Source of the DNA: LVI-A0039 sp033105485 | Lineage (GTDB): Bacteria > Bacillota_I > Bacilli_A > UBA3375 | Assembly: GCA_033105485.1 (NCBI GenBank) | Contig: CP136956.1 | Span: 744,001 to 808,000, forward strand | DNA length: 64,000 nucleotides | Direction: 5' to 3' | Shown here: in pieces, positions 9,215 to 17,893 of the stretch | Layout of the letters: each line of letters begins with the position of its first letter | Position numbering within the stretch: the first letter of the stretch is position 1 | The notes under the pieces: model-generated | Seen by the model: the letters and a program-made list of their open reading frames with translations, nothing else | Told to the model about the DNA's origin: nothing | The model's database searches: none | Made by a program: the position numbers and the translations under genes

Positions 9215-9258
9215 TAAACAAAAACATATAACTACTTTTTTAGTTAAGTAGTTATATG
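9215..9258 (-). terminator. Terminator or attenuator after the FMN lipoprotein gene
   Basis: A strong inverted repeat (CATATAACTACTT paired with AAGTAGTTATATG) is followed by TTTTTGTTT on the minus strand. It separates the highly expressed-looking FMN lipoprotein gene from the rest of the EET operon, so it may set a lower level for the downstream genes by partial read-through. Confidence 0.75.
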
Positions 9259-9280
9259 AATAATTATTTTATTTTTAAAA

Positions 9281-9700
9281 TTATGCTTCAGTTGCAGCGT
9301 TGAATGCTTCTTCGAATCCGTTTAAGTGGATTGTAGCACCAGTAACACCGTCAGCATCTTTACCTTCTTCATCTAAAGTAGGGAATGCATCGTTATCGTT
9401 AACGTATGCTTCTAATTCTTCAACGTGAGCTGTCCAAGATTTACCAGTTGCAGCTTCCATTCCGTACTCACCAGCGTTTGATAATTCTTTTTTACTTGTA
9501 GTTTGAGCAGTATCTCCAGTAACTTCTGGTAAGATAATGTCGAACTGTACGTTAGAAATATCGTCTCCTGATTTATCGAAAGAAACAGTTGATACGTTTC
9601 CGTCTTCGTCAGCAGCTGACTCTCCATAGTAACTTGTAGTTGAACTACATCCAGCTAATAGTACTAATGCCATTGCTGATACACTTAATAATTTTTTCAT
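9281..9700 (-). CDS. FMN-binding lipoprotein, single domain (PplA-like)
   Basis: A 139-residue exported lipoprotein (lipobox LLAG before Cys in MKKLLSVSAMALVLLAGCSS). The C-terminal half is one FMN-binding domain with the flavinylation motif DGVTGAT; ApbE links FMN to the Thr of TGAT. Listeria PplA carries two such domains, so this is the minimal form. It has a very strong Shine-Dalgarno (AGGAGG), its own -10 box and a terminator, all suggesting high expression. It would accept electrons from the quinone pool and pass them to extracellular acceptors. Confidence 0.9.
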   Translation of the reverse strand: MKKLLSVSAMALVLLAGCSSTTSYYGESAADEDGNVSTVSFDKSGDDISNVQFDIILPEVTGDTAQTTSKKELSNAGEYGMEAATGKSWTAHVEELEAYVNDNDAFPTLDEEGKDADGVTGATIHLNGFEEAFNAATEA

Positions 9701-9734
9701 ATTATTTGCCTCCTAAAAAATATTTTACTTAAAC

Positions 9735-9740
9735 ATTATA
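9735..9740 (-). promoter_or_regulatory. -10 box of the FMN lipoprotein gene
   Basis: TATAAT on the minus strand, 35 nt upstream of the ATG. The -35 region 17 bp further up is A-rich (GAGAAA) and does not match the consensus well, so activation by a regulator is possible. Confidence 0.5.
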
Positions 9741-10174
9741 CAACATCATAAAATATTTTTCTCTTTTTTTGAACAAAATGTGTTTTAAAACTTTAAATTT
9801 AGCACTTTCTTCATAACCTATCGGTAATAATCACTAGGAAAATTCTTTCCCACGTGCCCTAAATATACGTGTTTTTTCTCGTTTTTAATACAAATGTGAA
9901 ATTTGTACACAAAACTAATTTATTAACATTTAATCCACAACTTTTATATTTTTTGTCTGATGCCTATATAACCAACTGGCAAAATAGAACGTCAACTAAA
10001 TTTAAACTATATAATTGTTTTAGACAGTTTTTGCATATATTTGCACTACCAAATTATATAAATGAAACTTTTTTCACTAAAGCGGTTTCACATAGAAAAC
10101 ATTTGCTATATATATAAGTTATACTTTTAAAGTCGTAATTATGAAATTATTGTGAGTAGTTTGTCATCATATCT
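9741..10174. other. Non-coding gap between the EET locus and nagE
   Basis: About 430 bp between two divergent units. The only open frame (9869-10117, plus) has no ribosome site, starts in low-complexity sequence and resembles no protein. I see no RNA gene. Its right end runs into the nagE regulatory region. Confidence 0.6.
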
Positions 10175-10251
10175 TCACAAAGTGCAAAAAGTTGCACAAC
10201 TTGTGAAAATGTTTGCAAAAACTTGCACAAGTCGATATTATTTGATATAAT
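10175..10251 (+). promoter_or_regulatory. nagE promoter with TTGCA/CACAA operator-like repeats
   Basis: TTGCAC (10223-10228) and TATAAT (10246-10251) are spaced by 17 bp, a good sigma-A promoter. Around and upstream are repeated short motifs: AGTGCAAA, the perfect palindrome CACAACTTGTG (10195-10205), TTTGCAAA and ACTTG-CA-CAAGT overlapping the -35. Such an array suggests a repressor or activator controlling the PTS gene. Confidence 0.7.
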
Positions 10252-10280
10252 TACTCTGAAATAAAATATTAGGGGGAAAT

Positions 10281-11735
10281 ATGTTCGCGTATTTACAGAA
10301 AATTGGTAAAGCACTTATGGTGCCTGTTGCCGTATTACCTGCCGCTGCCATCTTAATGGGTATCGGTTATTGGATTGACCCAAGTGGATGGGGTGGAGAT
10401 AGCGCAATCGCAGCTTTCTTAATTACATCAGGAAGTGCACTAATTGATAACATGGGGATGTTATTTGCAATTGGTTTAGCTTTCGGATTAAGTAAAGATA
10501 AACACGGTAGTGCTGCACTTACTGGTCTAGTTGGTTGGTTAATTGTTCAAGCATTACTATCACCAGACAGTATGTCAATGTTAAGTGGAACTCCTGTTGA
10601 GGAAGTTAACGCTGCTTTCGGTAAAGTTAACAACCAATTCATTGGTATCTTAACTGGGGTAGTTTCTGCTGAAGTGTACAACCGTACATATCAAGTTGAA
10701 TTACCAAAAGCTTTATCATTCTTCTCAGGGCGTAGATTATCTTCAATCGTAATCTCTGTTGTAATGATTCTTGTTGCTGCTGTATTAAGTTTCGTATGGC
10801 CAACTATTTATGATGCATTAGTATCATTTGGTGAGTTTATCCAAGGATTCGGTGCTGTTGGTGCTGGTTTCTATGGTTTCTTTAACCGTTTATTAATTCC
10901 AACTGGATTACACCACGCTTTAAACTCTGTATTCTGGTTTGACGTTGCTGACATTAATGATATCGGGAACTACTTAGCAGGTGATGTTGCTAAGAGTACT
11001 GCAGATTATACTGTAGGTATGTATCAAGCAGGGTTCTTCCCAGTAATGATGTTCGGTCTTCCTGCTGGTGCATTTGCAATTTACCAACAAGCTAACGAAA
11101 ACCAAAAATCACGTGTTGGTGGAATCTTATTAGCTGGTGCAGTTGCTTCATTCTTCACTGGTGTTACTGAACCTTTAGAATTCTCATTCATGTTCGTAGC
11201 TTGGCCATTATACTTCTTACACGCAGTATTAACTGGTATTTCAGTATTCATTTCAGCTCAAATGCAATGGATTGCTGGATTCGGATTCTCTGCTGGATTC
11301 GTAGATTACTTCTTATCATTCAAAAACCCTGCTGCAATTAACAACTTAATGTTATTAGTACAAGGTGTTGTATTCGCTCTAATCTACTACGTATCATTCA
11401 CTGCAATGATTAAAGGATTAAACTTAAACACTCCAGGACGTGGAACAAACGTTATGGATGAAGACGATAGTGTAGAAGCTGCTGGTAGTAGTTCACACGA
11501 AGCTTACGCACGCAGAATTATCGAAGCTATTGGGGAAGACAACATTGTTGAAACTGATAACTGTACAACTCGTTTAAGATTTACTGTAAAAGATTCTTCA
11601 ATTGTTGAAGATCAAGCTTTAAAATCTTTAAACGCTGCTGGTTACTTAAAACCATCTGCAACTGCTATTCAAGTTATTATCGGACCTGATGTACAATTCG
11701 TTTCTGATGAAATTAAAAAGCAAGTTGGTAGATAA
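10281..11735 (+). CDS. nagE: PTS permease EIICB, N-acetylglucosamine type (NagE-like)
   Basis: A 484-residue phosphotransferase permease. The EIIC domain (about 1-385) starts with MFAYLQKIGKALMVPVAVLP and contains the conserved GVTEPLEFSFMF loop of the glucose/GlcNAc superfamily. After a linker the EIIB domain (about 405-484) holds the phosphorylated cysteine Cys428 in DNCTTRLRF. There is no EIIA domain, so phosphate must come from another protein. The sequence is closest in feel to NagE-type GlcNAc permeases; a glucose or maltose specificity cannot be ruled out. The start has AGGGGG 6 nt upstream, and a terminator follows. Confidence 0.88.
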   Translation: MFAYLQKIGKALMVPVAVLPAAAILMGIGYWIDPSGWGGDSAIAAFLITSGSALIDNMGMLFAIGLAFGLSKDKHGSAALTGLVGWLIVQALLSPDSMSMLSGTPVEEVNAAFGKVNNQFIGILTGVVSAEVYNRTYQVELPKALSFFSGRRLSSIVISVVMILVAAVLSFVWPTIYDALVSFGEFIQGFGAVGAGFYGFFNRLLIPTGLHHALNSVFWFDVADINDIGNYLAGDVAKSTADYTVGMYQAGFFPVMMFGLPAGAFAIYQQANENQKSRVGGILLAGAVASFFTGVTEPLEFSFMFVAWPLYFLHAVLTGISVFISAQMQWIAGFGFSAGFVDYFLSFKNPAAINNLMLLVQGVVFALIYYVSFTAMIKGLNLNTPGRGTNVMDEDDSVEAAGSSSHEAYARRIIEAIGEDNIVETDNCTTRLRFTVKDSSIVEDQALKSLNAAGYLKPSATAIQVIIGPDVQFVSDEIKKQVGR

Positions 11736-11746
11736 TATCAATATTA

Positions 11747-11772
11747 AAGGAGGGCATTATGCCCTCTTTTTT
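11747..11772 (+). terminator. nagE terminator
   Basis: Stem GAGGGCAT/ATGCCCTC with a tight loop followed by six T, 12 nt after the stop codon. Confidence 0.9.
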
Positions 11773-11875
11773 CATGTCCTAAAACCGAACTTAAATTACA
11801 ATATGTGAAAGTGTAAACGATATGAAAAAGTAATGTAAAGAATGTGTTTAATTAGCCTAATAGCCCAAACCAAAA

Positions 11876-11904
11876 TTGACACAGCCCCTTTTTCATGGTA
11901 TATT
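11876..11904 (+). promoter_or_regulatory. deoD promoter
   Basis: Consensus TTGACA (11876-11881), 17 bp, then TATATT (11899-11904); the deoD ATG lies 39 nt further with GAGGT upstream of it. Confidence 0.85.
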
Positions 11905-11942
11905 TATATATAGTAAAATAAAGAAATAGAGGTAGATAATTT

Positions 11943-12671
11943 ATGAGTCAATCATTAATTCCAACTGCACATATCGCTGCAGATGACAAAGCGCAAATTG
12001 CTAAAACAGTAATTATGCCTGGAGATCCATTAAGAGCAAAATTTATTGCTGATACATTTTTAGAGGACGTAAAACAATTCAACACTGTACGTAACATGTT
12101 TGGTTACACAGGAACATACAAAGGAAAAGAAATCTCAGTAATGGGAAGTGGAATGGGAATGCCAAGTATTGGTATCTACTCTTATGAGTTATTCGCTTTC
12201 TATGATGTTGATAACATCATCCGTGTTGGTTCTGCTGGAGCTTACACTGACGCATTAAACTTATACGATGTAGTATTAGCAACAAGTGCATGGTCAGAAA
12301 GTACATTCGCTGATATTGTTATTGGTGAAGAAGGAATTAGAGAATTAGAATCTACTACAGAATTAAACAACAAGTTAATCGCTAGTAGTCAAGAATTAGG
12401 AATGGAAATGCACCCAAGCATCATTCACTCTTCTGACGTTTTCTACAGAGCTAACTACGATGATTACAAACAAATTCATGCAGATCACGGATGTGTATGT
12501 GTTGAAATGGAAAGTTTCGCATTATTTGCAAACGCTAAAGCAACTGGTAAAAACGCTGCTTGTTTAATTACTATTTCAGATAACTTAGTAACTCACGAAG
12601 CTACTACAAGTGAAGAACGTCAATTAGCATTCACTAATATGATGGAAATTGCTTTAAACGCTAAATATTAA
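11943..12671 (+). CDS. deoD: Purine-nucleoside phosphorylase, DeoD type
   Basis: This enzyme cleaves purine (deoxy)nucleosides with phosphate to base and (deoxy)ribose-1-phosphate in the cytoplasm. The 242 residues match the usual DeoD length. Visible landmarks: MPGDPLRAKFIADTFL (phosphate site), RVGSAGAY, VCVEMESFALFANA (the Glu binds the ribose) and ITISDN near the end. It is a single-gene transcription unit with its own promoter and terminator. Confidence 0.96.
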   Translation: MSQSLIPTAHIAADDKAQIAKTVIMPGDPLRAKFIADTFLEDVKQFNTVRNMFGYTGTYKGKEISVMGSGMGMPSIGIYSYELFAFYDVDNIIRVGSAGAYTDALNLYDVVLATSAWSESTFADIVIGEEGIRELESTTELNNKLIASSQELGMEMHPSIIHSSDVFYRANYDDYKQIHADHGCVCVEMESFALFANAKATGKNAACLITISDNLVTHEATTSEERQLAFTNMMEIALNAKY

Positions 12672-12677
12672 TATTTC

Positions 12678-12703
12678 AAGAGATGGTAAAACATCTCTTT
12701 TTT
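12678..12703 (+). terminator. deoD terminator
   Basis: Stem AAGAGATG/CATCTCTT with six T, immediately after deoD. Confidence 0.9.
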
Positions 12704-12727
12704 CACTTTATTTTAACTAAAATAATG

Positions 12728-12733
12728 TATAAT
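12728..12733 (+). promoter_or_regulatory. -10 box of the amidase gene
   Basis: TATAAT 20 nt upstream of the ATG; the -35 position (ACTTTA, 17 bp up) is a poor match. The ribosome site is GGAAGG. Confidence 0.55.
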
Positions 12734-12752
12734 AACCCCGGAAGGATTTATT

Positions 12753-14057
12753 ATGAACTCAAAGAAACGCCCATCAAATAAGAAACGAAAGAAAACTTAT
12801 AAGAAGCGTAACAAAAAAATAAGAATCATCTTATACAACTTAATTATTATTGTATTGTTTATAATTATCGTATTATTATTATTAAATACAATCGTGCCAG
12901 CTACACGTACTAGCTTATCTCTTTACTCACCAAGCAGTATCTATGATATTGATGTTTCAGATCGTAAAATGGAGAGTTTTGTAAAAACGACCGTAAGTGA
13001 GATTAACACTTATGGTGAGACAATCAATATTACAAGTGAGAACCTTGGTTCAAGTTATAATATTAATTTATTTGATACTACAAACGAAAAGGTTAATTAC
13101 TCATTTAAAATGGATGAAGCTGCTAATGCTGGAATCGAAACACAAGATATGCCAGTCGGAAGCTTCTTCTTACAACTTGATGATGAATCATTCATTAGTT
13201 ATGATGATGACTTTACCCTTGATTTCTATACAATAACTCGTGATGGGAAAAACAATAATATAACAGTCGACGTTGTAAACGGCCTAGTACATATTACAAA
13301 ATATGAAGCCGAAGACAATGATGATGAATTAGATATTATGATTGACCCAGGACACGGTGGTACAGATGGAGGTTCTTCTTCTGATGATGGTACCATCTTA
13401 GAAAAAGACTTAAACTTACAGGCATCAATTCTACTTGCAGACAAACTTACTGACATGGGTTATAACGTTGGTTTAACTCGTGAAGATGATAGTCAACCAG
13501 GTGAAACAAAAGATGGTATCAATGCCTACCAAGAAGGTGGACGTGTAACACAAGTATATGACACTGAAGCTAAACTAGTTATCTCAATGCACCACAACAA
13601 AGGTGGGGCATCTGGATTTGAAGTTTACTCTAGTTATTATGCAAATAATGACTTCGCAACACTTCTAGCTAGCTACTTATCTAATGTAAGTACACCATCT
13701 AGTAAAATCACCGGTTACATTAGTGATGGAGTGTATGTTGAAACTTACGATGATACGACTGACGATGGAGCTAGTATAGTCCAAGATTACATGTACATGA
13801 TTCGTGAATCTGGTGGAATCGCAACTAAATCAGTAAATGAAGAAAATGTTCAAAACAACCTGAAACCACAAGGTGCAGAAGGTGTTTTAATTGAACTTGG
13901 TTACTTAGACGATGCAACAGACCTTGCTCACGTATCTGATACAACAGTTATGGAGCAAGAAACTGAGCAAATTGCATTAGCAATCGATGACTACATTAAC
14001 AATACGCCATCGGCTCTAATCGATTTAACAGAACAAACTACTGAAGAAGAAGAATAA
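12753..14057 (+). CDS. N-acetylmuramoyl-L-alanine amidase (Amidase_3), membrane anchored
   Basis: A cell-wall hydrolase that cuts between MurNAc and the stem peptide. Residues 1-22 are a very basic cytoplasmic tail, 24-45 a membrane anchor, 50-190 a variable extracellular domain and 193-415 the Amidase_3 catalytic domain. Zinc ligands are His201 (DPGHGG), Glu217 (TILEKDLN) and His280 or 281 (SMHHN); the catalytic Glu is Glu381 (VLIELGYLDD). The acidic tail ends in TEEEE. It shows that this organism has peptidoglycan, which excludes wall-less Mollicutes. Confidence 0.93.
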   Translation: MNSKKRPSNKKRKKTYKKRNKKIRIILYNLIIIVLFIIIVLLLLNTIVPATRTSLSLYSPSSIYDIDVSDRKMESFVKTTVSEINTYGETINITSENLGSSYNINLFDTTNEKVNYSFKMDEAANAGIETQDMPVGSFFLQLDDESFISYDDDFTLDFYTITRDGKNNNITVDVVNGLVHITKYEAEDNDDELDIMIDPGHGGTDGGSSSDDGTILEKDLNLQASILLADKLTDMGYNVGLTREDDSQPGETKDGINAYQEGGRVTQVYDTEAKLVISMHHNKGGASGFEVYSSYYANNDFATLLASYLSNVSTPSSKITGYISDGVYVETYDDTTDDGASIVQDYMYMIRESGGIATKSVNEENVQNNLKPQGAEGVLIELGYLDDATDLAHVSDTTVMEQETEQIALAIDDYINNTPSALIDLTEQTTEEEE

Positions 14058-14071
14058 AACTTAATACAAAC

Positions 14072-14108
14072 TAAAGGCCATGAACACTAATAGTTCATGA
14101 CCCTTTTT
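14072..14108. terminator. Bidirectional terminator between amidase and the T7SS island
   Basis: Inverted repeat CATGAAC/GTTCATG flanked by AAAGG and CCTTTTT. It ends the plus-strand amidase transcript and also faces the end of the minus-strand island. Confidence 0.75.
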
Positions 14109-14169
14109 AATATTAATATCATTTGTTCCATTTAAATAAATTCAGTATATTCTAGTGCACCAATAGTCC

Positions 14170-14445
14170 CTACAGTGAGAAAAAGATATAAATAACATAA
14201 AAAATAATTACAAGTGCAATAATAGCTTTGTAAATAATATTATTTCTACTTTTTATTCTATCTAAAACAATTTTCTTTCTTTTATCATTTTCATGTAATT
14301 TATTCATAATTTTAGTTTCAGCACTAAAGCCTGATAAAATAAATTCATATATGTATATGTACCCAATATATATAATATCTTTAATAATCTTCCTCCTATC
14401 ACTGTATACTTTTATTGGCTCTATATCTACCTCTAGTTTATACAT
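14170..14445 (-). CDS. Small membrane protein of unknown function
   Basis: 91 residues with a weakly hydrophobic segment at about 25-38 and a clear C-terminal membrane helix (AIIALVIIFYVIYIFF). I do not recognise a family. It starts 4 nt after the stop of the frameshifted SUKH gene and has no obvious ribosome site, so it would be translationally coupled to it. As the last gene of the island it may be an immunity protein. Confidence 0.55.
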   Translation of the reverse strand: MYKLEVDIEPIKVYSDRRKIIKDIIYIGYIYIYEFILSGFSAETKIMNKLHENDKRKKIVLDRIKSRNNIIYKAIIALVIIFYVIYIFFSL

Positions 14446-14449
14446 AAGA

Positions 14450-14904
14450 TCATTTATTTAATAATCCATTATTTATTAAAGAAATAAAACTATTAAAATT
14501 ATCTGTGATGGGATAAATATTTTGTTTGTCACAGCTAATATCAAATATTCTAAAATCATCCCAAAAATATATAACCTCAGTATCCCCATCAATTACAAAC
14601 TTACCTTCTTCTGATGCCGCTATTATATAAAAGTTCTCAGGAAGTTCTTCTTTAAAATTATCATTGTAAAAAGTAAAACCACCTACATCTTTATTTCCAA
14701 GAATATCAACCACTCCAACATCATCACTAAAATTACCATACGTGAACCTTATATATGTATTTCTTATATTAACATATCCATATTTCGCAAGGAATTTTTC
14801 ATAGTTTGTGGGAAGTATAATATTATATTTCTTTTTTATAGCATTAACTTCTCCTTTGACATTCCTATTCCCTTTTTTCGTATTAGTTCATTTTTTATCT
14901 CCAT
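14450..14904 (-). pseudogene. SUKH (SMI1/KNR4)-type immunity protein, frameshifted
   Basis: The ATG at 14902-14904 has a perfect AGGAGG site and opens MEIKNELIRKKGIGMSKE. The frame then shifts by one base near 14850. The rest continues in another frame as VNAIKKKYNIILPTNYEKFL, then a strand-rich part, to the stop at 14450. A single missing G would restore MSKEEVNAIKKKYN, the classic SUKH start. SUKH proteins are immunity proteins of polymorphic toxins. A downstream GTG start (14711) gives only the last 87 residues. Confidence 0.7.
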
Positions 14905-14985
14905 TAAACCTCCTAAACCTTCTTAACTTCACTTAGTTAGTTAATTCTACACCCAATTCAATTAATTCATCGTTTGAAACTTTTA

Positions 14986-15900
14986 CTAATTTTCTACTCC
15001 AATCTTAATTGTTGTTTCAGATTTAACATCATACAGTAATATAATATTATTAGTATACTTAGCTACAAGCCTTTCAAAGTTTAGTATAATTTCATCAGTA
15101 TATTCTAAGCCTGTTACCACAGCCCAGTATTGTGCTCTAGTCATATTTACCATTTCATCATCCAAATATGCAACTAAATCATCTATGAATTCCTCTATAT
15201 CATCAGTAGTAAATTCCTTTAACCGGTATATTGGTCTGGCATTTGCACCATCTTCAATAAATAGTGAATAGGTCAAATTAGTATTTCCAATTTTTGAAGG
15301 CAATAATCCTATACTCTGGTAAAATCTATCCCTGGCATAACCCTGAAAGACCTCTATACCTAGAGCGATATTCTTTATTTCTTTCGGTTGTAATTTACAA
15401 TTTCGTATTCCTTTAAAACCTAGATTATAGTAAAAATGTCCTAATGGTTCGTCCTCTCTGATAAATATCCATAAATTGTTATGGCTAATTAGTCCCGTAA
15501 ACTCATTATGCTCACATTTAGCGTAATCAATAAGTTTTTTCAAACTTTTGACGATTGCCATTCTCAAACTACGTCCATTGAATAGTTGACGTAGCTTTTT
15601 ACATTTCTTCTCAACTATTAGATTATCTATCTTCTCATTACGTTCTACTTTGTTTTTAAAATCATAATAATATTCTGATACATCAAATTCACCAATTTTT
15701 TCAAATATTTGCTCTAATTCTGTAAGTAATAAATCTAACTCACTATTATCCATGTACTCATTTTCATATAACTTTTTGAAATAAGCATATTCATCTTCCT
15801 TTAATAGTTTCTGTAAGGTTGAGTAAAAACATGTATATACTTCATAATCTAATCCGATGTTACTATTACCTAAATATAATTCTATTCTTTGATCTAGCAT
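14986..15900 (-). CDS. Imm70-like two-domain protein, copy 1
   Basis: 304 residues, first of three near-identical paralogues here. The N-terminal ~120 residues (IGLDYEVYTCFYSTLQKLL, then a helix with LLTELEQIFEKI and LRQLFNGRSLRMAIVKSLKK) have the pattern of Imm70-type immunity proteins. The C-terminal half (from NNLWIFIREDEPLGHFYYNLGF) is not recognised. The start has AAGGAG 5 nt upstream. Unlike copies 2 and 3 it is not followed by a DUF2625 gene: its 3' end is replaced by a short unrelated tail and the SUKH pseudogene, so this copy marks the array edge. Function as immunity protein is inference. Confidence 0.7.
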   Translation of the reverse strand: MLDQRIELYLGNSNIGLDYEVYTCFYSTLQKLLKEDEYAYFKKLYENEYMDNSELDLLLTELEQIFEKIGEFDVSEYYYDFKNKVERNEKIDNLIVEKKCKKLRQLFNGRSLRMAIVKSLKKLIDYAKCEHNEFTGLISHNNLWIFIREDEPLGHFYYNLGFKGIRNCKLQPKEIKNIALGIEVFQGYARDRFYQSIGLLPSKIGNTNLTYSLFIEDGANARPIYRLKEFTTDDIEEFIDDLVAYLDDEMVNMTRAQYWAVVTGLEYTDEIILNFERLVAKYTNNIILLYDVKSETTIKIGVEN

Positions 15901-16152
15901 TTTTCTCCTTAAGTTTTTTGACTACCATCAGAAATATAAGATAGTAGCAGCTCATTTTTGTTATATAGCAATATAACAGGAAACATACATACGATGAATA
16001 TTTATTAATACATACTTAACTTTACCTTATCATCTATTTATAAATTTGCTATTAACAATATATATTATCTAATTCCAAATCCTTATTACTATTAATTATC
16101 TTATTTACTACATATCTTTTGAAATTTAAGACAATTAGATGGCTATCTACAT
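15901..16152 (-). promoter_or_regulatory. Conserved leader with two inverted repeats (also at 17642-17893 and 19383-19520)
   Basis: Upstream of every Imm70-like gene are two hairpins: CTACTATC paired with GATGGTAG (15922-15947) and GTTATAT-TGC-TATATAAC (15960-15977). The second resembles an operator or an overlapping -10. They are kept in all three copies, so each gene can probably be expressed alone. Confidence 0.5.
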
Positions 16153-16731
16153 CTAAAATATATTTTCACCAAATAGATTAAATGCATATTCCTTCATTGA
16201 ACCTCTTAATTGTTGGAAGTCAATAACCTGATAATCTGCAGTTTCTAAATTAAACTCTTTTGTAAAAAAGAAAGGATACACTGACACTCCCTGAGTTGGT
16301 AAAATTTCAGTATCAACTAACTTATTATTGTATATATCAACATACCATTCTGATAGTATATCATTTGTGCATATGTAATTAATAAATTGTCCAAAATCTA
16401 CTTCTAAATTCTCATATGATAATGTTTCAGGGTTTAAATAGAATACCATTCCATATCCTTCTTCAAATGCTCCAGAATTCAGTATGTAGGCTCCACCAAA
16501 TATATCATTAGCTATCTCTAAAAATCCTCGCTGCAAGTTTCCCTCATTCACGTTCAATAAATCCATTTCAATTTCACTTAAAGCACTTCCGTGGACTCTT
16601 ATAATATTTTGTACTACAAGACCTCCATAGTTTGCGTAAAATTGTCCGATATTTGATTTTTCTGTTAGTTCTAGTACCTCATATATTTTTTTTTGTTCTT
16701 TTTCATTTACTTCTAATTTTTTAACTTTCAT
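16153..16731 (-). CDS. DUF2625-like protein, copy 1
   Basis: 192 residues with the DUF2625 pattern: YANYGGLVVQNIIRVHGSAL, then FLEIANDIFGGAYILNSGAF, then VFYLNPETLSYENLEVDFGQF and a late YPFFFT. The gene overlaps the end of the upstream Imm70-like gene by 11 nt (the ATG sits inside its last codons), so they are made together. DUF2625 proteins are of unknown function and are found among toxin-immunity neighbourhoods; an immunity role is inference. Confidence 0.75.
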   Translation of the reverse strand: MKVKKLEVNEKEQKKIYEVLELTEKSNIGQFYANYGGLVVQNIIRVHGSALSEIEMDLLNVNEGNLQRGFLEIANDIFGGAYILNSGAFEEGYGMVFYLNPETLSYENLEVDFGQFINYICTNDILSEWYVDIYNNKLVDTEILPTQGVSVYPFFFTKEFNLETADYQVIDFQQLRGSMKEYAFNLFGENIF

Positions 16732-17641
16732 TTACTTCTCCTATCTTAATTGTTGTTTCAGATTTAACATCATACAGTAATATAATATTATTAGTATACT
16801 TAGCTACAAGCCTTTCAAACTTTAATATCATTTCATCAGTATATTCTAAGCCTGTTACCACAGCCCAGTATTGTGCTCTAGTCATATTTACCATTTCATC
16901 ATCCAAATCTTCAATTAAACCATCTATGAAGTCCTCTGTATCGTTAGTAAAAAATTCCTTTAATCGATAGTAATAGCTAGCATTTGCGCTATCTTTTATA
17001 TAAAATGAATAAGTCAAATTAGTATTTCCAATTTTTGAAGGCAATAAACCTATACTCTGGTAAAATCTTGCCTCTGCACCAGGCTGAAAAACATCCATGT
17101 CTAGAGCGATATTCTTTATTTCTTTCGGATGCAATTTACAGTTCCGTATTCCTTTAAAACCTAGATTATAGTAAAAATGTCCTAATGGTTCGCCCTCTCT
17201 GATAAATATCCATAAATTGTTATAGCTTATGCTTCCCCTAAGCTTATTATGCTCACATTTAGCGTAATCAATAAGTTTTTTCAAACTTTTGACGATTGCC
17301 ATTCTCAAACTACGTCCATTGAATAGTTGACGTAGCTTTTTACATTTCTTCTCAACTATCAGATTATCGATTTTCTCATTACGTTCTACTTTGTTTTTAA
17401 AATCATAATAATATTCTGATACATCAAATTCACCAATTTTTTCAAATATTTGCTCTAATTCTGTAAGTAATAAATCTAACTCACTATTATCCATGTACTC
17501 ATTTTCATATAACTTTTTGAAGTAAGCATATTCATCTTCCTTTAATAGTTTCTGTAAGGTTGAGTAAAAACATGTATATACTTCATAATCTAATCCGATT
17601 TCACTATTACCTAAATATAATTCTATTCTTTGATCTAGCAT
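16721..17641 (-). CDS. Imm70-like two-domain protein, copy 2
   Basis: 306 residues, same architecture as the gene at 14986. Residues 1-130 are almost unchanged. The C-terminal domain differs at several places (for instance DMDVFQPGAEARFYQ in place of GIEVFQGYARDRFYQ and KDSANASYYYRLKEF in place of EDGANARPIYRLKEF). It ends EVNES, overlapping the DUF2625 start. Variation limited to one domain suggests adaptation to different partners. Confidence 0.7.
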   Translation of the reverse strand: MLDQRIELYLGNSEIGLDYEVYTCFYSTLQKLLKEDEYAYFKKLYENEYMDNSELDLLLTELEQIFEKIGEFDVSEYYYDFKNKVERNEKIDNLIVEKKCKKLRQLFNGRSLRMAIVKSLKKLIDYAKCEHNKLRGSISYNNLWIFIREGEPLGHFYYNLGFKGIRNCKLHPKEIKNIALDMDVFQPGAEARFYQSIGLLPSKIGNTNLTYSFYIKDSANASYYYRLKEFFTNDTEDFIDGLIEDLDDEMVNMTRAQYWAVVTGLEYTDEMILKFERLVAKYTNNIILLYDVKSETTIKIGEVNES

Positions 17642-17893
17642 TTTTCTCCTTAAGTTTTTTGACTACCATCAAAAATATAAGATAGTAGCAGCTCATTTTT
17701 GTTATATAGCAATATAACAGGAAACATACATACGATGAATATTTATTAATACATACTTAACTTTACCTTATCATCTATTTATAAATTTGCTATTAACAAT
17801 ATATATTATCTAATTCCAAATCCTTATTACTATTAATTATCTTATTTACTACATATCTTTTGAAATTTAAGACAATTAGATGGCTATCTACAT

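Noticed and set aside
9869..10117. 82-codon open frame on the plus strand between the EET locus and nagE
   Set aside because: No ribosome site, low-complexity AT-rich sequence, no recognisable protein pattern and it runs into the nagE regulatory region.
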